64,000 bases of DNA from Erwinia sp. GTDB taxonomy: Bacteria; Pseudomonadota; Gammaproteobacteria; Enterobacterales; Enterobacteriaceae. How positions within the stretch are numbered: the stretch's first letter is position 1; every line of letters begins with the position of its first letter. Shown piece after piece: positions 18,068 to 31,053 of this stretch. The notes under the pieces are model-generated. The model did not search any database, had not been told where the DNA came from, and saw only the letters and a list, made by a program, of their open reading frames with translations. The DNA lies in NCBI GenBank assembly GCA_964016415.1, contig OZ024666.1, forward strand, positions 930,001-994,000, given 5' to 3'. The position numbers were made by a program, and so were the translations under genes.

Positions 18068-20347
18068 ATGCTCAATCAAGAACTCGAACTCAGCCTGAAT
18101 ATGGCTTTCGCCAGAGCGCGTGAGCACAGACATGAGTTTATGACCGTCGAGCATCTGTTACTGGCTCTGCTTAGTAACCCCTCGGCCAGAGAGGCACTGG
18201 AGGCCTGTACTGTAGACCTCGTGGCGCTGAGGCAAGAGCTGGAGGCTTTCATTGAACAAACGACGCCAATTTTACCCAGTGGCGAAAGTGAGCGTGATAC
18301 ACAACCGACGTTGAGTTTCCAGCGCGTACTGCAACGTGCAGTATTCCATGTTCAGTCATCCGGCCGTAGTGAAGTCGCTGGTGCTAACGTTCTTGTGGCT
18401 ATTTTCAGTGAACAAGAGTCACAGGCTGCGTTTTTGCTGCGGAAATATGATGTCAGCCGGTTAGACGTGGTTAATTTCCTCTCTCACGGTACACGTAAAG
18501 ATGAGAGTGAATCTGCGCCTGGTAATGAGACTCAACAGGCAAGTGAAGAGCTTCATAGTAATGAAGACAGGATTGAAAACTTCACCACCAATCTTAATCA
18601 GCTTGCCCGGGTAGGCGGTATTGATCCGTTGATTGGTCGTGATGCAGAACTGGAGCGTGCAATCCAGGTACTGTGTCGCCGCCGGAAAAACAATCCACTG
18701 CTGGTTGGTGAATCTGGTGTCGGAAAAACCGCGATTGCAGAAGGGCTCGCCTGGCGTATTGTGCAGGGCGATGTTCCCGAGGTTATCCAGCAGGCAACGA
18801 TTTATTCTCTGGACATCGGTTCACTGCTGGCTGGCACTAAATATCGTGGTGATTTTGAAAAACGCTTCAAAGCGTTACTTAAACAGCTGGAACAGGATAG
18901 TAGCAGTATTCTTTTTATTGATGAAATTCATACCATCATCGGTGCTGGTGCGGCGTCCGGTGGGCAAGTTGATGCGGCTAATTTAATTAAACCACTCCTC
19001 TCTGCGGGTAAAATTCGCGTGATGGGATCAACTACCTATCAGGAGTTCAGTACTATTTTTGAAAAAGATCGTGCTCTTGCTCGTCGTTTCCAGAAAATTG
19101 ATATCACGGAGCCTGGCATTGAGGACACGATTCAGATCCTTAACGGTCTGAAAACACGCTACGAAGCGCATCATGATGTACGATATACCGCCAAAGCATT
19201 ACGTGCCGCAGTTGAACTCTCGGTGAAGTATATCAATGATCGTCATTTACCCGATAAAGCGATTGATGTAATCGATGAGGCGGGTGCGCGCATGCGTATG
19301 GTACCGGTCAGTAAGCGTAAAAAAGCGGTCAACGTCACTGATATTGAGTCGGTGGTGGCCCGTATTGCCCGTATTCCGGAAAAAAGTGTTTCAGCCAACG
19401 ATCGTGACGTGTTACGTAACCTGAGTGATCGTCTGAAAATGCTGGTATTTGGTCAGGATGAGGCGATTGATGCGCTTTCTGAAGCTATAAAAATGAGCCG
19501 GGCAGGATTAGGGAATGAACGCAAACCTGTAGGTTCTTTCTTGTTTGCGGGGCCTACCGGGGTCGGTAAGACGGAAGTCACTGTACAGCTGGCGAAGGCG
19601 TTGGGAATCGAACTGTTACGCTTCGATATGTCGGAGTATATGGAAAGGCACACGGTCAGCCGCTTAATTGGTGCCCCGCCCGGATATGTCGGTTTCGAGC
19701 AGGGTGGATTACTGACAGATGCGGCGATCAAGCATCCACATTCAGTTGTTTTGCTGGATGAAATAGAGAAAGCGCATCCTGATGTATTCAATCTGCTACT
19801 CCAGGTTATGGATAACGGCACGCTGACTGACAATAACGGCCGGAAAGCTGATTTCCGTAATGTAGTGCTGGTGATGACAACTAATGCCGGAGTACGCGAA
19901 ACTGAGCGCAAATCGATAGGTTTGATTCATCAGGATAACAGTACCGATGCGATGGAAGAGATTCGTAAAATCTTTACTCCGGAGTTTCGCAATCGCCTCG
20001 ATAATATCATCTGGTTCAAACATCTCGATACCGAGGTGATTCATCAGGTGGTGGATAAATTTATCGTTGAATTGCAGGCGCAACTTGATGCCAGAGGTGT
20101 CTCGCTGGAAGTCAGTCAGGATGCACGTCAGTGGCTGGCTGAAAAGGGTTACGATAAAGCGATGGGAGCCCGTCCTATGTCCCGGACCGTGCAGGAATTA
20201 TTCAAAAAACCGCTGGCTAATGAACTTTTATTTGGCTCATTAGTGGAGGGTGGCGCGGTTTCAGTTTCACTGGATAAAGAGAAAAATCAACTGACTTATC
20301 ATTTCCTCAGTGCCGAAAAACGCAAAGCGATGGGAATTGTGCATTAA
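18068..20347 (+). CDS. clpA: ClpA, AAA+ unfoldase of the ClpAP protease
   Basis: Hexameric ATPase that unfolds substrates and threads them into ClpP. 759 residues (E. coli 758) from [10 protein letters not shown]; the five extra upstream codons are not conserved. The N-terminal domain binds ClpS. First AAA+ Walker A G-E-S-G-V-G-K-T at 214-221, second G-P-T-G-V-G-K-T at 495-502. The ClpP-docking IGL-type loop is seen in K-S-I-G-L-I-H. A strong bidirectional terminator follows. The E. coli tRNA gene serW that lies between clpA and infA is absent. Confidence 0.96.
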   Translation: MLNQELELSLNMAFARAREHRHEFMTVEHLLLALLSNPSAREALEACTVDLVALRQELEAFIEQTTPILPSGESERDTQPTLSFQRVLQRAVFHVQSSGRSEVAGANVLVAIFSEQESQAAFLLRKYDVSRLDVVNFLSHGTRKDESESAPGNETQQASEELHSNEDRIENFTTNLNQLARVGGIDPLIGRDAELERAIQVLCRRRKNNPLLVGESGVGKTAIAEGLAWRIVQGDVPEVIQQATIYSLDIGSLLAGTKYRGDFEKRFKALLKQLEQDSSSILFIDEIHTIIGAGAASGGQVDAANLIKPLLSAGKIRVMGSTTYQEFSTIFEKDRALARRFQKIDITEPGIEDTIQILNGLKTRYEAHHDVRYTAKALRAAVELSVKYINDRHLPDKAIDVIDEAGARMRMVPVSKRKKAVNVTDIESVVARIARIPEKSVSANDRDVLRNLSDRLKMLVFGQDEAIDALSEAIKMSRAGLGNERKPVGSFLFAGPTGVGKTEVTVQLAKALGIELLRFDMSEYMERHTVSRLIGAPPGYVGFEQGGLLTDAAIKHPHSVVLLDEIEKAHPDVFNLLLQVMDNGTLTDNNGRKADFRNVVLVMTTNAGVRETERKSIGLIHQDNSTDAMEEIRKIFTPEFRNRLDNIIWFKHLDTEVIHQVVDKFIVELQAQLDARGVSLEVSQDARQWLAEKGYDKAMGARPMSRTVQELFKKPLANELLFGSLVEGGAVSVSLDKEKNQLTYHFLSAEKRKAMGIVH

Positions 20348-20366
20348 ACAGGATGATTAATTGCAA

Positions 20367-20396
20367 TAAAAAGGCCGGTGATACCGGCCTTTTTTA
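20367..20396. terminator. Bidirectional terminator between clpA and infA
   Basis: AAGGCCGGT / ACCGGCCTT is a perfect 9-bp stem with a 3-nt loop, flanked by an A-run on the left and a T-run on the right. It can therefore end both clpA (plus strand) and infA (minus strand) transcripts. Confidence 0.9.
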
Positions 20397-20441
20397 TGGC
20401 TGCTCTTTACATTGTCTCAGCAAAGAGAATATGAGGCCACC

Positions 20442-20660
<219 letters not shown>

Positions 20661-20983
20661 CTAATCCTCTAGGTATCACAACCTTAGTTTTTAACCGGCA
20701 AGATAATGCCGAATTCCGGGCATCATGTAAAGAAATGTTGGTTAAATCACCATTAGCCACCGGGCCCGCCGATTGTATGTTGCGAAGCTGGGGCTGTTCT
20801 TATCACGACGTTGCATGGGGAAAGGCAGGCGAAGAATGCTGATCAAAAAGTTACCGGCACCATTAATCTAAAATTCCCTGTCGACCGGTTTTTCTTTATA
20901 CATCTTAACGGGCAGACAACATGCTTGATCTGCCTATTATATCACCCTCTGCCCACCTTGTGGGTAAAACCTCCGGTATTATA
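20661..20983. other. Intergenic region aat-infA
   Basis: 323 bp holding the infA promoter and the aat transcript end. I see two small inverted repeats, GGCAGA/TCTGCC (20911-20934) and CCCAC/GTGGG (20952-20964), the latter 20 bp past the aat stop. Neither has a good U-tract. No tRNA cloverleaf or protein-coding frame of merit is visible. Confidence 0.5.
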
Positions 20984-21673
20984 TTAAAAAAGGTCCTTTT
21001 TTTGCCACGTATCAGCAGTAACTGTTTGAAAACGGAGGGCGGAGAGTAATTGCTTATACTCGTCACGCGCTATCTCTTCAGCACCGAGAGATGCGGTATG
21101 TGGATTGAGTATCTGGCAGTCGATAAGTTGCCCGTTTTGCTGTTGAAAATAGTCACAGAATACCTTTAAGGCGGTTTTTGACGCATTTTCACAACGGCTG
21201 AACATGGATTCCGCGCAGAAAAGTTGTCCTAATGCCATCCCATATAAACCACCCACCAGTCTGTCCTGTTGCCAGACTTCAACGGAGTGAGCATGGCCCG
21301 CATCATAGAGTGCAAGCCAGGCGTCAATAACCTCAGCGGTTATCCAGGTGCCTTCTTCCCGATCACCGGCACAGCCCTGGATAACGCTGGCAAAATCATG
21401 GTTCAGTGTCACCCGGTAGGGTGAACGTTGGTGAAAGCGTTTCATATTGCGGCTGAGATGAAACCGGCGCGGATGAAGCACCGCCCGTGGGTCTGGAGCC
21501 CACCAGAAAGGCGGTTCATCTTCGGCAAACCAGGGGAAAATACCCTGATGATAAGCTAAAAGCATTCGCGAAAGGCTTAGATCCCCTCCAATCGCCAGCA
21601 GGCCATTAGGTGCCCGCAACGCTTCTTCGACATCCGGAAAATTTAATGTAGTACTCAGACGGTGCAATAACAT
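20984..21673 (-). CDS. aat: Aat, leucyl/phenylalanyl-tRNA-protein transferase
   Basis: Transfers Leu or Phe from aminoacyl-tRNA to proteins with N-terminal Arg or Lys, creating N-degrons read by ClpS. 229 residues (E. coli 234). Family landmarks: [18 protein letters not shown]-x-x-G-I-F-P-W, [19 protein letters not shown] and F-C-A-E-S-M-F-S. It follows cydC by 22 bp on the same strand, so is probably part of the cydDC-aat transcript. It lies near clpS-clpA, which act in the same pathway. Confidence 0.94.
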   Translation of the reverse strand: MLLHRLSTTLNFPDVEEALRAPNGLLAIGGDLSLSRMLLAYHQGIFPWFAEDEPPFWWAPDPRAVLHPRRFHLSRNMKRFHQRSPYRVTLNHDFASVIQGCAGDREEGTWITAEVIDAWLALYDAGHAHSVEVWQQDRLVGGLYGMALGQLFCAESMFSRCENASKTALKVFCDYFQQQNGQLIDCQILNPHTASLGAEEIARDEYKQLLSALRFQTVTADTWQKKDLF

Positions 21674-21695
21674 CCCTGAAATATACCTTTATCCA

Positions 21696-23447
21696 TTAGT
21701 GCTGGGTTAATGCCAGCTGTTGATGAAAAGACCAGTAACGAGCACGTTGTGCAAGTAACATATTGTGTGTTCCTTGCTCGACAATCATACCTTCATCCAG
21801 CAAATATATCTGATCGAAATGTTCCAGTCCGTGCAGGCGGTGAGTGACCATTATCACAGTTTTATCTTTCGCAATTTGGCGTAACAAAGCAAGGATATGT
21901 TGCTCTGTGGTAGCATCTAATCCTTCTGTAGGTTCGTCCAGCAGAAGCAATGGCGCATCATGCAGTAAGGCCCTGGCCAGTGCCAGTCGTCGTAACTCAC
22001 CACCGGACAGTGCTCGGCCTCCTTCACCCAGCCAGGCATTGAGGCCCTCATCATTATCAAGCAATGTTGTCAGTCCGACTTTATGCAGCACAGCAATTAA
22101 TCCGTCATCTTCACAGAAAGTCTGCGTGGCAACCAGTAAGTTTTCCCGCAGAGTGGCGTTGAAAAGATGAACACGCTGGGTGACCACACTGGTGCTTTGT
22201 CTGAGTGAAGCTTCATCCCACTGCGATAGCGCGATTCCCTGCAGGGTGATACTGCCAGAGTCTGGATCCCAGGCACGGGTAAGAAGTTGTAAAAGCGTCG
22301 ATTTTCCACAGCCTGTTCGTCCGAGCAAAGCAATATGTTGACCTCTGCTTACCTTAAGCGAGAGCGCCTTTAGTGCCGCAGGACGCTCAGGCTGGTAGCG
22401 AAAAGTGACGTTCTCCATTGCCAAAATCACTTTTTCATCGGATGACGCGGCTGGCATAGCAGAAGGAAACTCTACCGATGGTGTTTGCATAATTACGTCA
22501 CTGAGACGGTGCGCGGCAGTCAGGACTTGACCCAGATGCTGGAATGCTCCTCCAACGGGGGCCAGTGCCTCGAACGCTGCAAGGGTACAAAAGACGAAAA
22601 GTGCAATTAGCGCAGCAGGAGAAGAAAAGTCGCCGATTCCCCCGGCAGAGAACCATAATACGGCTGTTACGGTTGCACCACTGATCAGCAGTAACAATGC
22701 CATAGATAAACCACTGAGAGAGGCCTGACGGCGTTGTGCGTTAAGCCAGCTTTTTTCGGTGTCATCCATTGCTTTTCGTGAACGACTCTCCATACCGTAC
22801 AGTTGCAGTTCAGCCTGGCATTGAAGCCAGCGGGTTAATTGTAAACGGTACTGTCCGCGCTGCCGTGTCATCTGTGCACCACTGTGGCGGCCCAGGTGAT
22901 AAAATAGCGGCGGCAGAATCAGCACGGTGATCAGCATCACGCTGCCGATCATCAAAGCAAGCTGTGTGTCCAGGATATTCAACCCGACAGTGACAACCCC
23001 AATCACCACCAGTGCCCCTGCCAGTGGCGAAATAATCCGTAAATAGAGATGATCAAGGGTATCCACATCGGCGACGAGGCGGTTCAGCAAATCCCCTTTA
23101 TGAAACTGCGTAATACCGGACGGGCTCAGAGGGAATAGCTTATTGAAGGTAAAAACACGTAAATGCTCCAGAACGCGGAAGGTGCCATCATGGCTCACTA
23201 ATCGCTCAAAATAGCGCGCCGCAGTACGCATAATCGCGGCTCCACGAACCCCGGCGGCTGGCAGCATATAGTTGAAGGTGGTGATCCCGGCAATGCCCGC
23301 CAGTGAAGATGCCGCGAGAAACCAGCCTGAGAGGGTTAGTAAACCGATACTGGCAAGCAACGTAATAATCGCCAGGATGATACCGAGAGTAAGACGCCAG
23401 AAATGGCGGCGGTAAAGCGCGAGGTAGGGTGCAAGGGTTTTCATCAT
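21696..23447 (-). CDS. cydC: CydC, heterodimeric ABC exporter subunit for cysteine/glutathione
   Basis: CydDC exports glutathione and cysteine to the periplasm and is needed for cytochrome bd assembly. 583 residues: an N-terminal six-helix membrane domain, then an ABC domain with Walker A G-R-T-G-C-G-K-S-T, signature L-S-G-G-E-L-R-R and Walker B L-L-L-L-D-E-P-T-E-G-L-D. The ATG at 23447 overlaps the cydD TGA by four bases; a second ATG follows immediately. E. coli CydC has 573 residues; the extra length is at the C-terminal tail and in small insertions. Confidence 0.94.
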   Translation of the reverse strand: MMKTLAPYLALYRRHFWRLTLGIILAIITLLASIGLLTLSGWFLAASSLAGIAGITTFNYMLPAAGVRGAAIMRTAARYFERLVSHDGTFRVLEHLRVFTFNKLFPLSPSGITQFHKGDLLNRLVADVDTLDHLYLRIISPLAGALVVIGVVTVGLNILDTQLALMIGSVMLITVLILPPLFYHLGRHSGAQMTRQRGQYRLQLTRWLQCQAELQLYGMESRSRKAMDDTEKSWLNAQRRQASLSGLSMALLLLISGATVTAVLWFSAGGIGDFSSPAALIALFVFCTLAAFEALAPVGGAFQHLGQVLTAAHRLSDVIMQTPSVEFPSAMPAASSDEKVILAMENVTFRYQPERPAALKALSLKVSRGQHIALLGRTGCGKSTLLQLLTRAWDPDSGSITLQGIALSQWDEASLRQSTSVVTQRVHLFNATLRENLLVATQTFCEDDGLIAVLHKVGLTTLLDNDEGLNAWLGEGGRALSGGELRRLALARALLHDAPLLLLDEPTEGLDATTEQHILALLRQIAKDKTVIMVTHRLHGLEHFDQIYLLDEGMIVEQGTHNMLLAQRARYWSFHQQLALTQH

Positions 23448-25210
23448 GCAATTTCCTGTCGAGCGGCGACCAATTCAGCAAAAGGCCCTAATTGTTGAAT
23501 CAATTGTTGGTATTGACCTTGCTGAACAATTTTTCCTTTATGCATCAGCCAGATAACATCCCAGTTATCGAGCTGTGTGAGTTGGTGAGTAACCAGCAGG
23601 GTGGTTTGTTGTCGAGAGGCCGCCAGCAGTGTTTTTGTCAGATGAGCCTCTGTGCGACTGTCAAGGCTGGCAGTAGGTTCATCAAGTAATAGCAGTTTAC
23701 CGGGCTTATACAATGCCCTGGCAACAGCGATACGCTGCGCCTGACCGACGGAAAGAGAGTGGGCATCTTCACCAATATCACTGTCGATACCGTGGGGTAG
23801 TCGGGATACGAAATCATCAATACCAGTCAGTTCCATCACCTGAGATAAGCGTTCAGCGTCTTCCAATTCGCCCATTACTATATTCTGTTTCAGGCTGGTT
23901 GCCGGCAGTTGCGGGTTTTGACCAACCCAGGTTAGCTGTTGCTGCCAGTATGACTTTTGCAACTCCTGTAATTCAATACCATTGACCCGCAATGACCCCT
24001 GATAGGGTAAATACCCTAACAGCACCTGTAGCAGTGAGGTTTTGCCTGCACCGCTTTGCCCGACAATAGCAACCCGTTCACCGGGCCGTAAGGTGAAGGT
24101 CAGCGGGCCCGCTAACCTGACACCCCGGACCGTAGTAATGATGAGATCGTTTGCCTCCAGCGTGAGGGTTTCATTTGTCTCAGGAATTTGTGTGCCCTGC
24201 GTCTGTGGTTGCCTCTCGCTTTCATGTAGAAAAGTTTCCAGCGTATCAGCACCACCAATGGCCTGTGCTTTAGCATGATAAAATGTGCCTAAATCTCGTA
24301 ATGGCTGAAAAAACTCGGGAGCGAGAATTAACGCAAGGAAACCAGCAAATAAGGTAACACCAGTACCATAGTGGCCAAAGTTCAGCTCACCCAGATATGA
24401 AAAACCGAAATAGACAGCAACAACCGCGATCGAGAGTGAGGCAAAAAATTCCAGCACTGCAGATGACAGAAATGCCAGTTTGAGTACGTCCATCGTACGT
24501 ACACGAAAGTCAGCTGAAGCCTGGCTGATTCGGGTGGTTTCCGCCTGGCGCCGATAAAAAAGACGTAAAGTTTCCAGACCTCGTAAGGTGTCAAGAAACT
24601 GACTGCTAAGGCGTGCCAGGGCAGTAAAGTTACGTCGATTTGCTTCAGCGGCACCCAGCCCAACCATTGCCATAAAGAGGGGGATCAGAGGAGCAGTACA
24701 AAAAAGGATTAACGCTGCCGCCCAGTTTACAGGAAACAGTACCAGCAAGACCGCGACAGGGATAAGTGTGGCAAGCAGCATTTGTGGCTGATAGCGTGCG
24801 TAATAGTCCTGCATATCGTCAATCTGTTCCAGTAACATGGTCGCCCAGCTACCGGCGGGTTTACCCTGAATCCAGGCAGGACCCAGTTCGTGCAAACGGT
24901 TAAGGATAGTGTGGCGCAACGACTGACGAATGGCGCGGCCATACTCAAAGCCAGCGCGCTCCCTGCCCCAGGAGAGTAACGCGCGTAGAAAAAAACAGAG
25001 TAATAAAAGCATCAGTTCGGGAAGTAACGTCTGACGTGAGACTTCTGCAGTGATCATTTTTTGTAGCAGGCAGGCAAGTAGCCAGGCTTGACAGACAATC
25101 AATAGCGCGCTGCCTATGCCCATCAATTGCGTCAGGCGTAACCAGCCTTTTCCTTCCGACCGTTGCGTACGTAGCCAGCGTAATAATGTTTGTTGCCGAG
25201 TTTTATCCAT
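23444..25210 (-). CDS. cydD: CydD, heterodimeric ABC exporter subunit for cysteine/glutathione
   Basis: 588 residues, the E. coli length. The membrane domain includes the signature stretch G-P-A-W-I-Q-G-K-P-A-G-S-W-A-T, and A-L-I-L-A-P-E-F-F-Q-P-L-R-D-L-G. The ABC domain has Walker A G-Q-S-G-A-G-K-T-S, the signature L-S-V-G-Q-A-Q-R and Walker B L-L-L-L-D-E-P-T-A-S-L-D. Upstream is the trxB terminator; downstream it overlaps cydC by 4 bp. Confidence 0.95.
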   Translation of the reverse strand: MDKTRQQTLLRWLRTQRSEGKGWLRLTQLMGIGSALLIVCQAWLLACLLQKMITAEVSRQTLLPELMLLLLCFFLRALLSWGRERAGFEYGRAIRQSLRHTILNRLHELGPAWIQGKPAGSWATMLLEQIDDMQDYYARYQPQMLLATLIPVAVLLVLFPVNWAAALILFCTAPLIPLFMAMVGLGAAEANRRNFTALARLSSQFLDTLRGLETLRLFYRRQAETTRISQASADFRVRTMDVLKLAFLSSAVLEFFASLSIAVVAVYFGFSYLGELNFGHYGTGVTLFAGFLALILAPEFFQPLRDLGTFYHAKAQAIGGADTLETFLHESERQPQTQGTQIPETNETLTLEANDLIITTVRGVRLAGPLTFTLRPGERVAIVGQSGAGKTSLLQVLLGYLPYQGSLRVNGIELQELQKSYWQQQLTWVGQNPQLPATSLKQNIVMGELEDAERLSQVMELTGIDDFVSRLPHGIDSDIGEDAHSLSVGQAQRIAVARALYKPGKLLLLDEPTASLDSRTEAHLTKTLLAASRQQTTLLVTHQLTQLDNWDVIWLMHKGKIVQQGQYQQLIQQLGPFAELVAARQEIA

Positions 25211-25295
25211 GAAGAGCTAACATCACCTAATGGCGCTTTACTGCGCGTGAAAATTCACTTTCAACAGCATGATAAACGGCGAGGTACTTTGGTGC

Positions 25296-25321
25296 AAAAA
25301 AAAGCGCCCCAAAAGGGACGC
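25296..25321 (-). terminator. Rho-independent terminator after trxB
   Basis: On the minus strand GCGTCCC pairs with GGGGCGC (7 bp with one G-T pair) around a TTTT loop, followed by eight T residues. It lies 25 bp past the trxB stop, in the gap before cydD. Confidence 0.85.
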
Positions 25322-25345
25322 CTGAGTAGCAATAGCCGAAGTAAG

Positions 25346-26937
<1,592 letters not shown>

Positions 26938-27432
26938 ATGGTAGATACAAAAAAAAGACCCAGCAAAGATCTGGATCGTATTGATCGAAATATTCTTAAT
27001 GAACTGCAAAAAGACGGTCGCATTTCAAATGTCGAGCTGTCAAAACGAGTAGGTCTGTCTCCCACGCCATGTCTGGAGCGTGTAAGACGTCTTGAACGCC
27101 AGGGTTTTATTCTCGGATACACCGCATTACTCAATCCACATTATCTTGATGCATCACTGTTGGTGTTCGTTGAAATAACCCTGAATCGTGGCGCACCTGA
27201 TGTGTTTGAACAATTTAATGCCGCCGTACAGAAGCTGGAAGAAACCCAGGAGTGTCATCTGGTCTCTGGCGACTTCGATTATCTGCTGAAAACCAGGGTA
27301 CCTGATATGTCTGCATATCGAGAATTACTCGGGGAAACGTTATTGCGTCTGCCAGGCGTAAATGACACGCGCACTTATGTTGTTATGGAAGAAGTGAAAC
27401 AGAGTAACGCTTTAGTGATCAAAACGCGCTGA
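26938..27432 (+). CDS. lrp: Lrp, leucine-responsive global regulator
   Basis: AsnC/Lrp-family transcription factor controlling amino acid metabolism, transport and surface structures. 164 residues, the E. coli length, nearly identical throughout: N-terminal winged helix-turn-helix (I-L-N-E-L-Q-K-D-G-R-I-S-N-V-E-L-S) and C-terminal RAM ligand domain (C-H-L-V-S-G-D-F-D-Y-L-L). I start at M-V-D-T-K-K-R-P; the frame opens seven codons earlier, but the conserved start follows a gagagata ribosome region. Confidence 0.96.
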   Translation: MVDTKKRPSKDLDRIDRNILNELQKDGRISNVELSKRVGLSPTPCLERVRRLERQGFILGYTALLNPHYLDASLLVFVEITLNRGAPDVFEQFNAAVQKLEETQECHLVSGDFDYLLKTRVPDMSAYRELLGETLLRLPGVNDTRTYVVMEEVKQSNALVIKTR

Positions 27433-27555
27433 GAGAGAACAAGTGCAAATGACCACAAAATTAGGTACACTCCTGTGAATTCATACAGGTATGGTGCCAG
27501 TGTCCGATATCACTGGCATTCTGCTTTGGTGGTTCATTAAACCTGGAGAGAACAG

Positions 27556-30500
27556 TTGAGCCAGGAGTACACAGAACAAAAAGAGGTACGTCTGCAACCG
27601 CAGGGAAGCAGAAGACGTCTTCTGGAAGCGTTTTTTCTTATTATGACACTTGCCGCGGCATACTTAATGCTGGCACTGGTGAGTTTCAGTCCTTCCGACC
27701 CAAGCTGGTCACAAACTGCATGGCATGGACCCATCCAGAATTGGGGGGGGAGTGTCGGTGCCTGGTTAGCAGATACCCTGTTTTTTATTTTTGGGGTGAT
27801 GGCTTATGTCATGCCTCCGGCGATAGCAGGGCTGTGCTGGATTATCTTTCGTCAAAAAGCGCGCTATCAGTATATTGATTTTTTTGCCATCGCTTTACGC
27901 CTGATTGGCATTCTGGCACTGGTAGTGACCTCCTGTGGTCTGGCTGCTATCAATGCGGATGACATCTGGTATTTTGCCTCCGGAGGAGTGATTGGCAGCC
28001 TGGTGAGCAAAACAATGGCGCCGTGGTTTAATGGCCAGGGCGGAACACTGGTGTTACTGTGTATCTGGGCTATCGGGCTGACGCTTTATACCGGGTGGTC
28101 CTGGCTGACAATCGCGGAAAAGATAGGTGCCAGTGTGATGGCTGTTCTCACCTTTACCCGCCGCAGAGAATCAGAAGACACAATCGATGATGATGACGTT
28201 GAGCCGGAAGAGTTACCTCAACAGCAAAGCGCTGAGCCAGAGAGCAAGGATAAACTGCATGCTGTTCAGGATACTGACGATATCGATGATGTGCTGCTCA
28301 ACCCTGCTCCATCTGCCGATACGGAACTTTCCATTCCGCCTGCTGAACTACGTAAGACAGAGACTTCCTTGCCGTTGTCCGGACTCAATACAGAAGAGGT
28401 TCACTCTCCATCGTCATCACTGAGCGTGACTGAAGTCGTAAATCCCTCGTTGTCAGAGGATCGTGAGCCACTGGTCACGTCAGTCTCTGTTACCACAAGC
28501 AACGCCGCCATTCCCGAGGTAACGCAGAAATATCCCGATATCACCCTGCAATCAGCCACCCACACCAACACAACCGGGTCAGTTGAAGAGGCAACACGGG
28601 CATCTGGTGAGTGGCGAGAGATTCCTGTGTATTCCGCTGAGCCGCCTGTCGGTGAGGTTAGCGTCTCTGTTGATCCTTTATTTACCTCACTGTCTATTCC
28701 GGCGAATGAAGAGAAATCTCAGGTAAAAGAAGGGATTGGCCCGGTATTACCTAGGCCAAATCCGGTACGTTTGCCCACCCGACGTGAGCTCGCTTCTCTT
28801 GGTATCAGATTACCGTCACAACGGCTCGCTGAAGAGAAGGAAAAAACAGCAACGCAGCAATCTGTATCATCTGTTAGCGAAAAGGCGGGTAATTCGTCTC
28901 TAACTACAGAGCAAAGTGATGCCGCTGATGAGGCGAAACTGCGTTCGGCTTTCCTTGCGCAACAGCAGGCTCGGTACGGTGAAAATGAAATACCTGAGTA
29001 CAGTGAGCCGCTGCATCAGGACAGTTCGGTGGAGGAAGAGGCTGAATTGTCCAGAGCATTCGCTGAGCAACAGCGTCAACGGTATGCGGAACTCACTCAA
29101 GCAGAACAACCAGCTGTTCGGCTCAGTGAGAGCGGCAGACCCAACACAGTGGAAGAAAACAATCCACTTTTTACTTTTTCACCAGTCGATGAGCAACCTT
29201 CTGAGCCGTTGTTTACACCTCATAACACCCCAGTATCAGCTTATACAGAGGTCAAGCCAGCGGTTAAACCAGACAATGGATCCTCTTCTGCAGAAGCGGA
29301 TCCATCCGGGAACAGTGTACCGATACCTGCTGCCGCTATACCAGTACAACCACCAGCACAACAAGCTGAAAGTGACAGCCTGTTTCATCCCTTCCTGGTT
29401 CGTCATGAGCAGCCACTGGAAAAACCGACTACACCATTGCCTGTACTCGATCTGCTAACAGCTCCGCCAACCGAAGCAGAACCTGTTGACGAGTTTGCTT
29501 TGCAACAGACTGCACGGTTGGTAGAAGCGCGTCTGGCAGATTATCGGGTGAAAGCTGAAGTGGTTGGAATTTCGCCCGGTCCGGTTATCACGCGTTTTGA
29601 GTTGGATCTGGCCCCGGGGGTGAAAGCTGCGCGCATTTCAAATTTATCGCGTGATCTGGCGCGTTCGCTCTCTGCGGTGGCTGTACGTGTGGTGGAAGTG
29701 ATCCCCGGAAAACCCTATGTCGGGCTTGAACTGCCAAATAAACACCGTCAAACGGTTTATATGCGAGAAGTGCTGGAGTGCGATAAGTTTCGCGATAATC
29801 CTTCCCCTCTGGCTGTGGTGCTTGGAAAAGATATCGCTGGTCAGCCTGTGGTGGCTGATTTAGCGAAAATGCCACATTTACTGGTTGCGGGCACCACCGG
29901 TTCCGGGAAGTCCGTTGGTGTCAATGCTATGATCATCAGCATGCTCTACAAAGCGACACCTGATGAAGTTCGCTTCATTATGATTGACCCTAAAATGCTT
30001 GAGTTGTCAGTTTATGAAGGTATTCCACACCTGCTGACAGAGGTGGTCACCGACATGAAAGATGCTGCTAACGCGCTGCGCTGGAGCGTCGGTGAAATGG
30101 AGCGACGTTATAAACTGATGTCAGCGCTCGGGGTCAGAAATCTCGCCGGATATAATGAAAAAATTGAACAGGCGGAAGCCATGGGACGTCCAATTCCTGA
30201 TCCCTTCTGGAAGCCTGGTAACAGTATGGATTTTACCCCTCCTGTACTGGAAAAATTGCCTTACATCGTAGTACTGGTTGATGAATTCGCCGACCTGATG
30301 ATGGCTGTCGGTAAAAAGGTGGAAGAGTTGATCGCCCGTCTGGCGCAAAAAGCACGCGCGGCGGGCATCCATTTGGTACTTGCCACGCAACGGCCTTCGG
30401 TGGATGTTATCACCGGGCTTATCAAAGCGAATATTCCGACTCGTATCGCTTTTACTGTTTCCAGCAAAATTGATTCAAGAACCATCCTGGATCAAGCGGG

Positions 30501-30912
30501 TGCGGAGTCACTGCTGGGAATGGGGGATATGCTCTATATGCCACCTAACTCATCAATGCCGGTCAGGGTCCATGGGGCATTTGTACGTGACCAGGAAGTG
30601 CATGCTGTTGTTCAGGACTGGAAAGCCCGTGGCAGACCGCAATACATTGAAAGTATCACGGCCAGCGACGAAAGCGAGGCAGGGAGTTCCGGGGGGGACG
30701 GTGATGATGAACTCGATCCCTTGTTTGATCAGGCTGTTGCTTTTGTGGTGGAAAAAAGACGTGCATCAATTTCTGGGGTGCAACGACAATTTCGCATTGG
30801 CTACAATCGCGCGGCACGAATAATCGAGCAAATGGAAAATCAGGGTATTGTCTCACCGCCGGGCCACAACGGTGGCCGCGAAGTGTTATCTCCTCCGCCT
30901 CATGAAATGTAA
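27556..30912 (+). CDS. ftsK: FtsK, septal DNA translocase
   Basis: Couples cell division to chromosome segregation, pumps DNA and activates XerCD at dif. 1118 residues, against 1329 in E. coli; the loss is in the low-complexity linker. The start is TTG at 27556 after a ggagag ribosome site, as in E. coli, giving M-S-Q-E-Y. N-terminal domain with four membrane segments (about 20-190), linker (about 200-620) rich in Ser/Glu/Pro, motor with Walker A G-T-T-G-S-G-K-S at 779-786, Walker [11 protein letters not shown], and the C-terminal gamma winged helix that reads KOPS. A G8 run lies at 27743-27750. Confidence 0.95.
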   Translation: MSQEYTEQKEVRLQPQGSRRRLLEAFFLIMTLAAAYLMLALVSFSPSDPSWSQTAWHGPIQNWGGSVGAWLADTLFFIFGVMAYVMPPAIAGLCWIIFRQKARYQYIDFFAIALRLIGILALVVTSCGLAAINADDIWYFASGGVIGSLVSKTMAPWFNGQGGTLVLLCIWAIGLTLYTGWSWLTIAEKIGASVMAVLTFTRRRESEDTIDDDDVEPEELPQQQSAEPESKDKLHAVQDTDDIDDVLLNPAPSADTELSIPPAELRKTETSLPLSGLNTEEVHSPSSSLSVTEVVNPSLSEDREPLVTSVSVTTSNAAIPEVTQKYPDITLQSATHTNTTGSVEEATRASGEWREIPVYSAEPPVGEVSVSVDPLFTSLSIPANEEKSQVKEGIGPVLPRPNPVRLPTRRELASLGIRLPSQRLAEEKEKTATQQSVSSVSEKAGNSSLTTEQSDAADEAKLRSAFLAQQQARYGENEIPEYSEPLHQDSSVEEEAELSRAFAEQQRQRYAELTQAEQPAVRLSESGRPNTVEENNPLFTFSPVDEQPSEPLFTPHNTPVSAYTEVKPAVKPDNGSSSAEADPSGNSVPIPAAAIPVQPPAQQAESDSLFHPFLVRHEQPLEKPTTPLPVLDLLTAPPTEAEPVDEFALQQTARLVEARLADYRVKAEVVGISPGPVITRFELDLAPGVKAARISNLSRDLARSLSAVAVRVVEVIPGKPYVGLELPNKHRQTVYMREVLECDKFRDNPSPLAVVLGKDIAGQPVVADLAKMPHLLVAGTTGSGKSVGVNAMIISMLYKATPDEVRFIMIDPKMLELSVYEGIPHLLTEVVTDMKDAANALRWSVGEMERRYKLMSALGVRNLAGYNEKIEQAEAMGRPIPDPFWKPGNSMDFTPPVLEKLPYIVVLVDEFADLMMAVGKKVEELIARLAQKARAAGIHLVLATQRPSVDVITGLIKANIPTRIAFTVSSKIDSRTILDQAGAESLLGMGDMLYMPPNSSMPVRVHGAFVRDQEVHAVVQDWKARGRPQYIESITASDESEAGSSGGDGDDELDPLFDQAVAFVVEKRRASISGVQRQFRIGYNRAARIIEQMENQGIVSPPGHNGGREVLSPPPHEM

Positions 30913-30943
30913 TCATGAGTAAAGTAGCGTTATCTCTTTGGTA

Positions 30944-30978
30944 AAAGTCCGGGCTGTGCTTCGCTGCCCGTTGACTTT
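30944..30978 (+). terminator. Hairpin between ftsK and lolA
   Basis: AAAGTC-CGGGC (30944-30954) pairs with GCCCG-TT-GACTTT (30966-30978), an 11-bp stem with a two-base bulge and 11-nt loop, about 30 bp after the ftsK stop. Only three T residues close the stem. It may be a partial terminator or a processing hairpin before lolA. Confidence 0.45.
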
Positions 30979-31053
30979 AGTGCGCAGACACCCCATAACC
31001 CTAATGATTCTTCGCTGTCATTTGTTCGAAAAGTAAGTCTTATAAGGATTTGT

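Noticed and set aside
20661-20983. Possible tRNA (serW equivalent) near infA
   Set aside because: No cloverleaf arms, T-loop sequence or CCA end can be seen in this gap or between clpA and infA.
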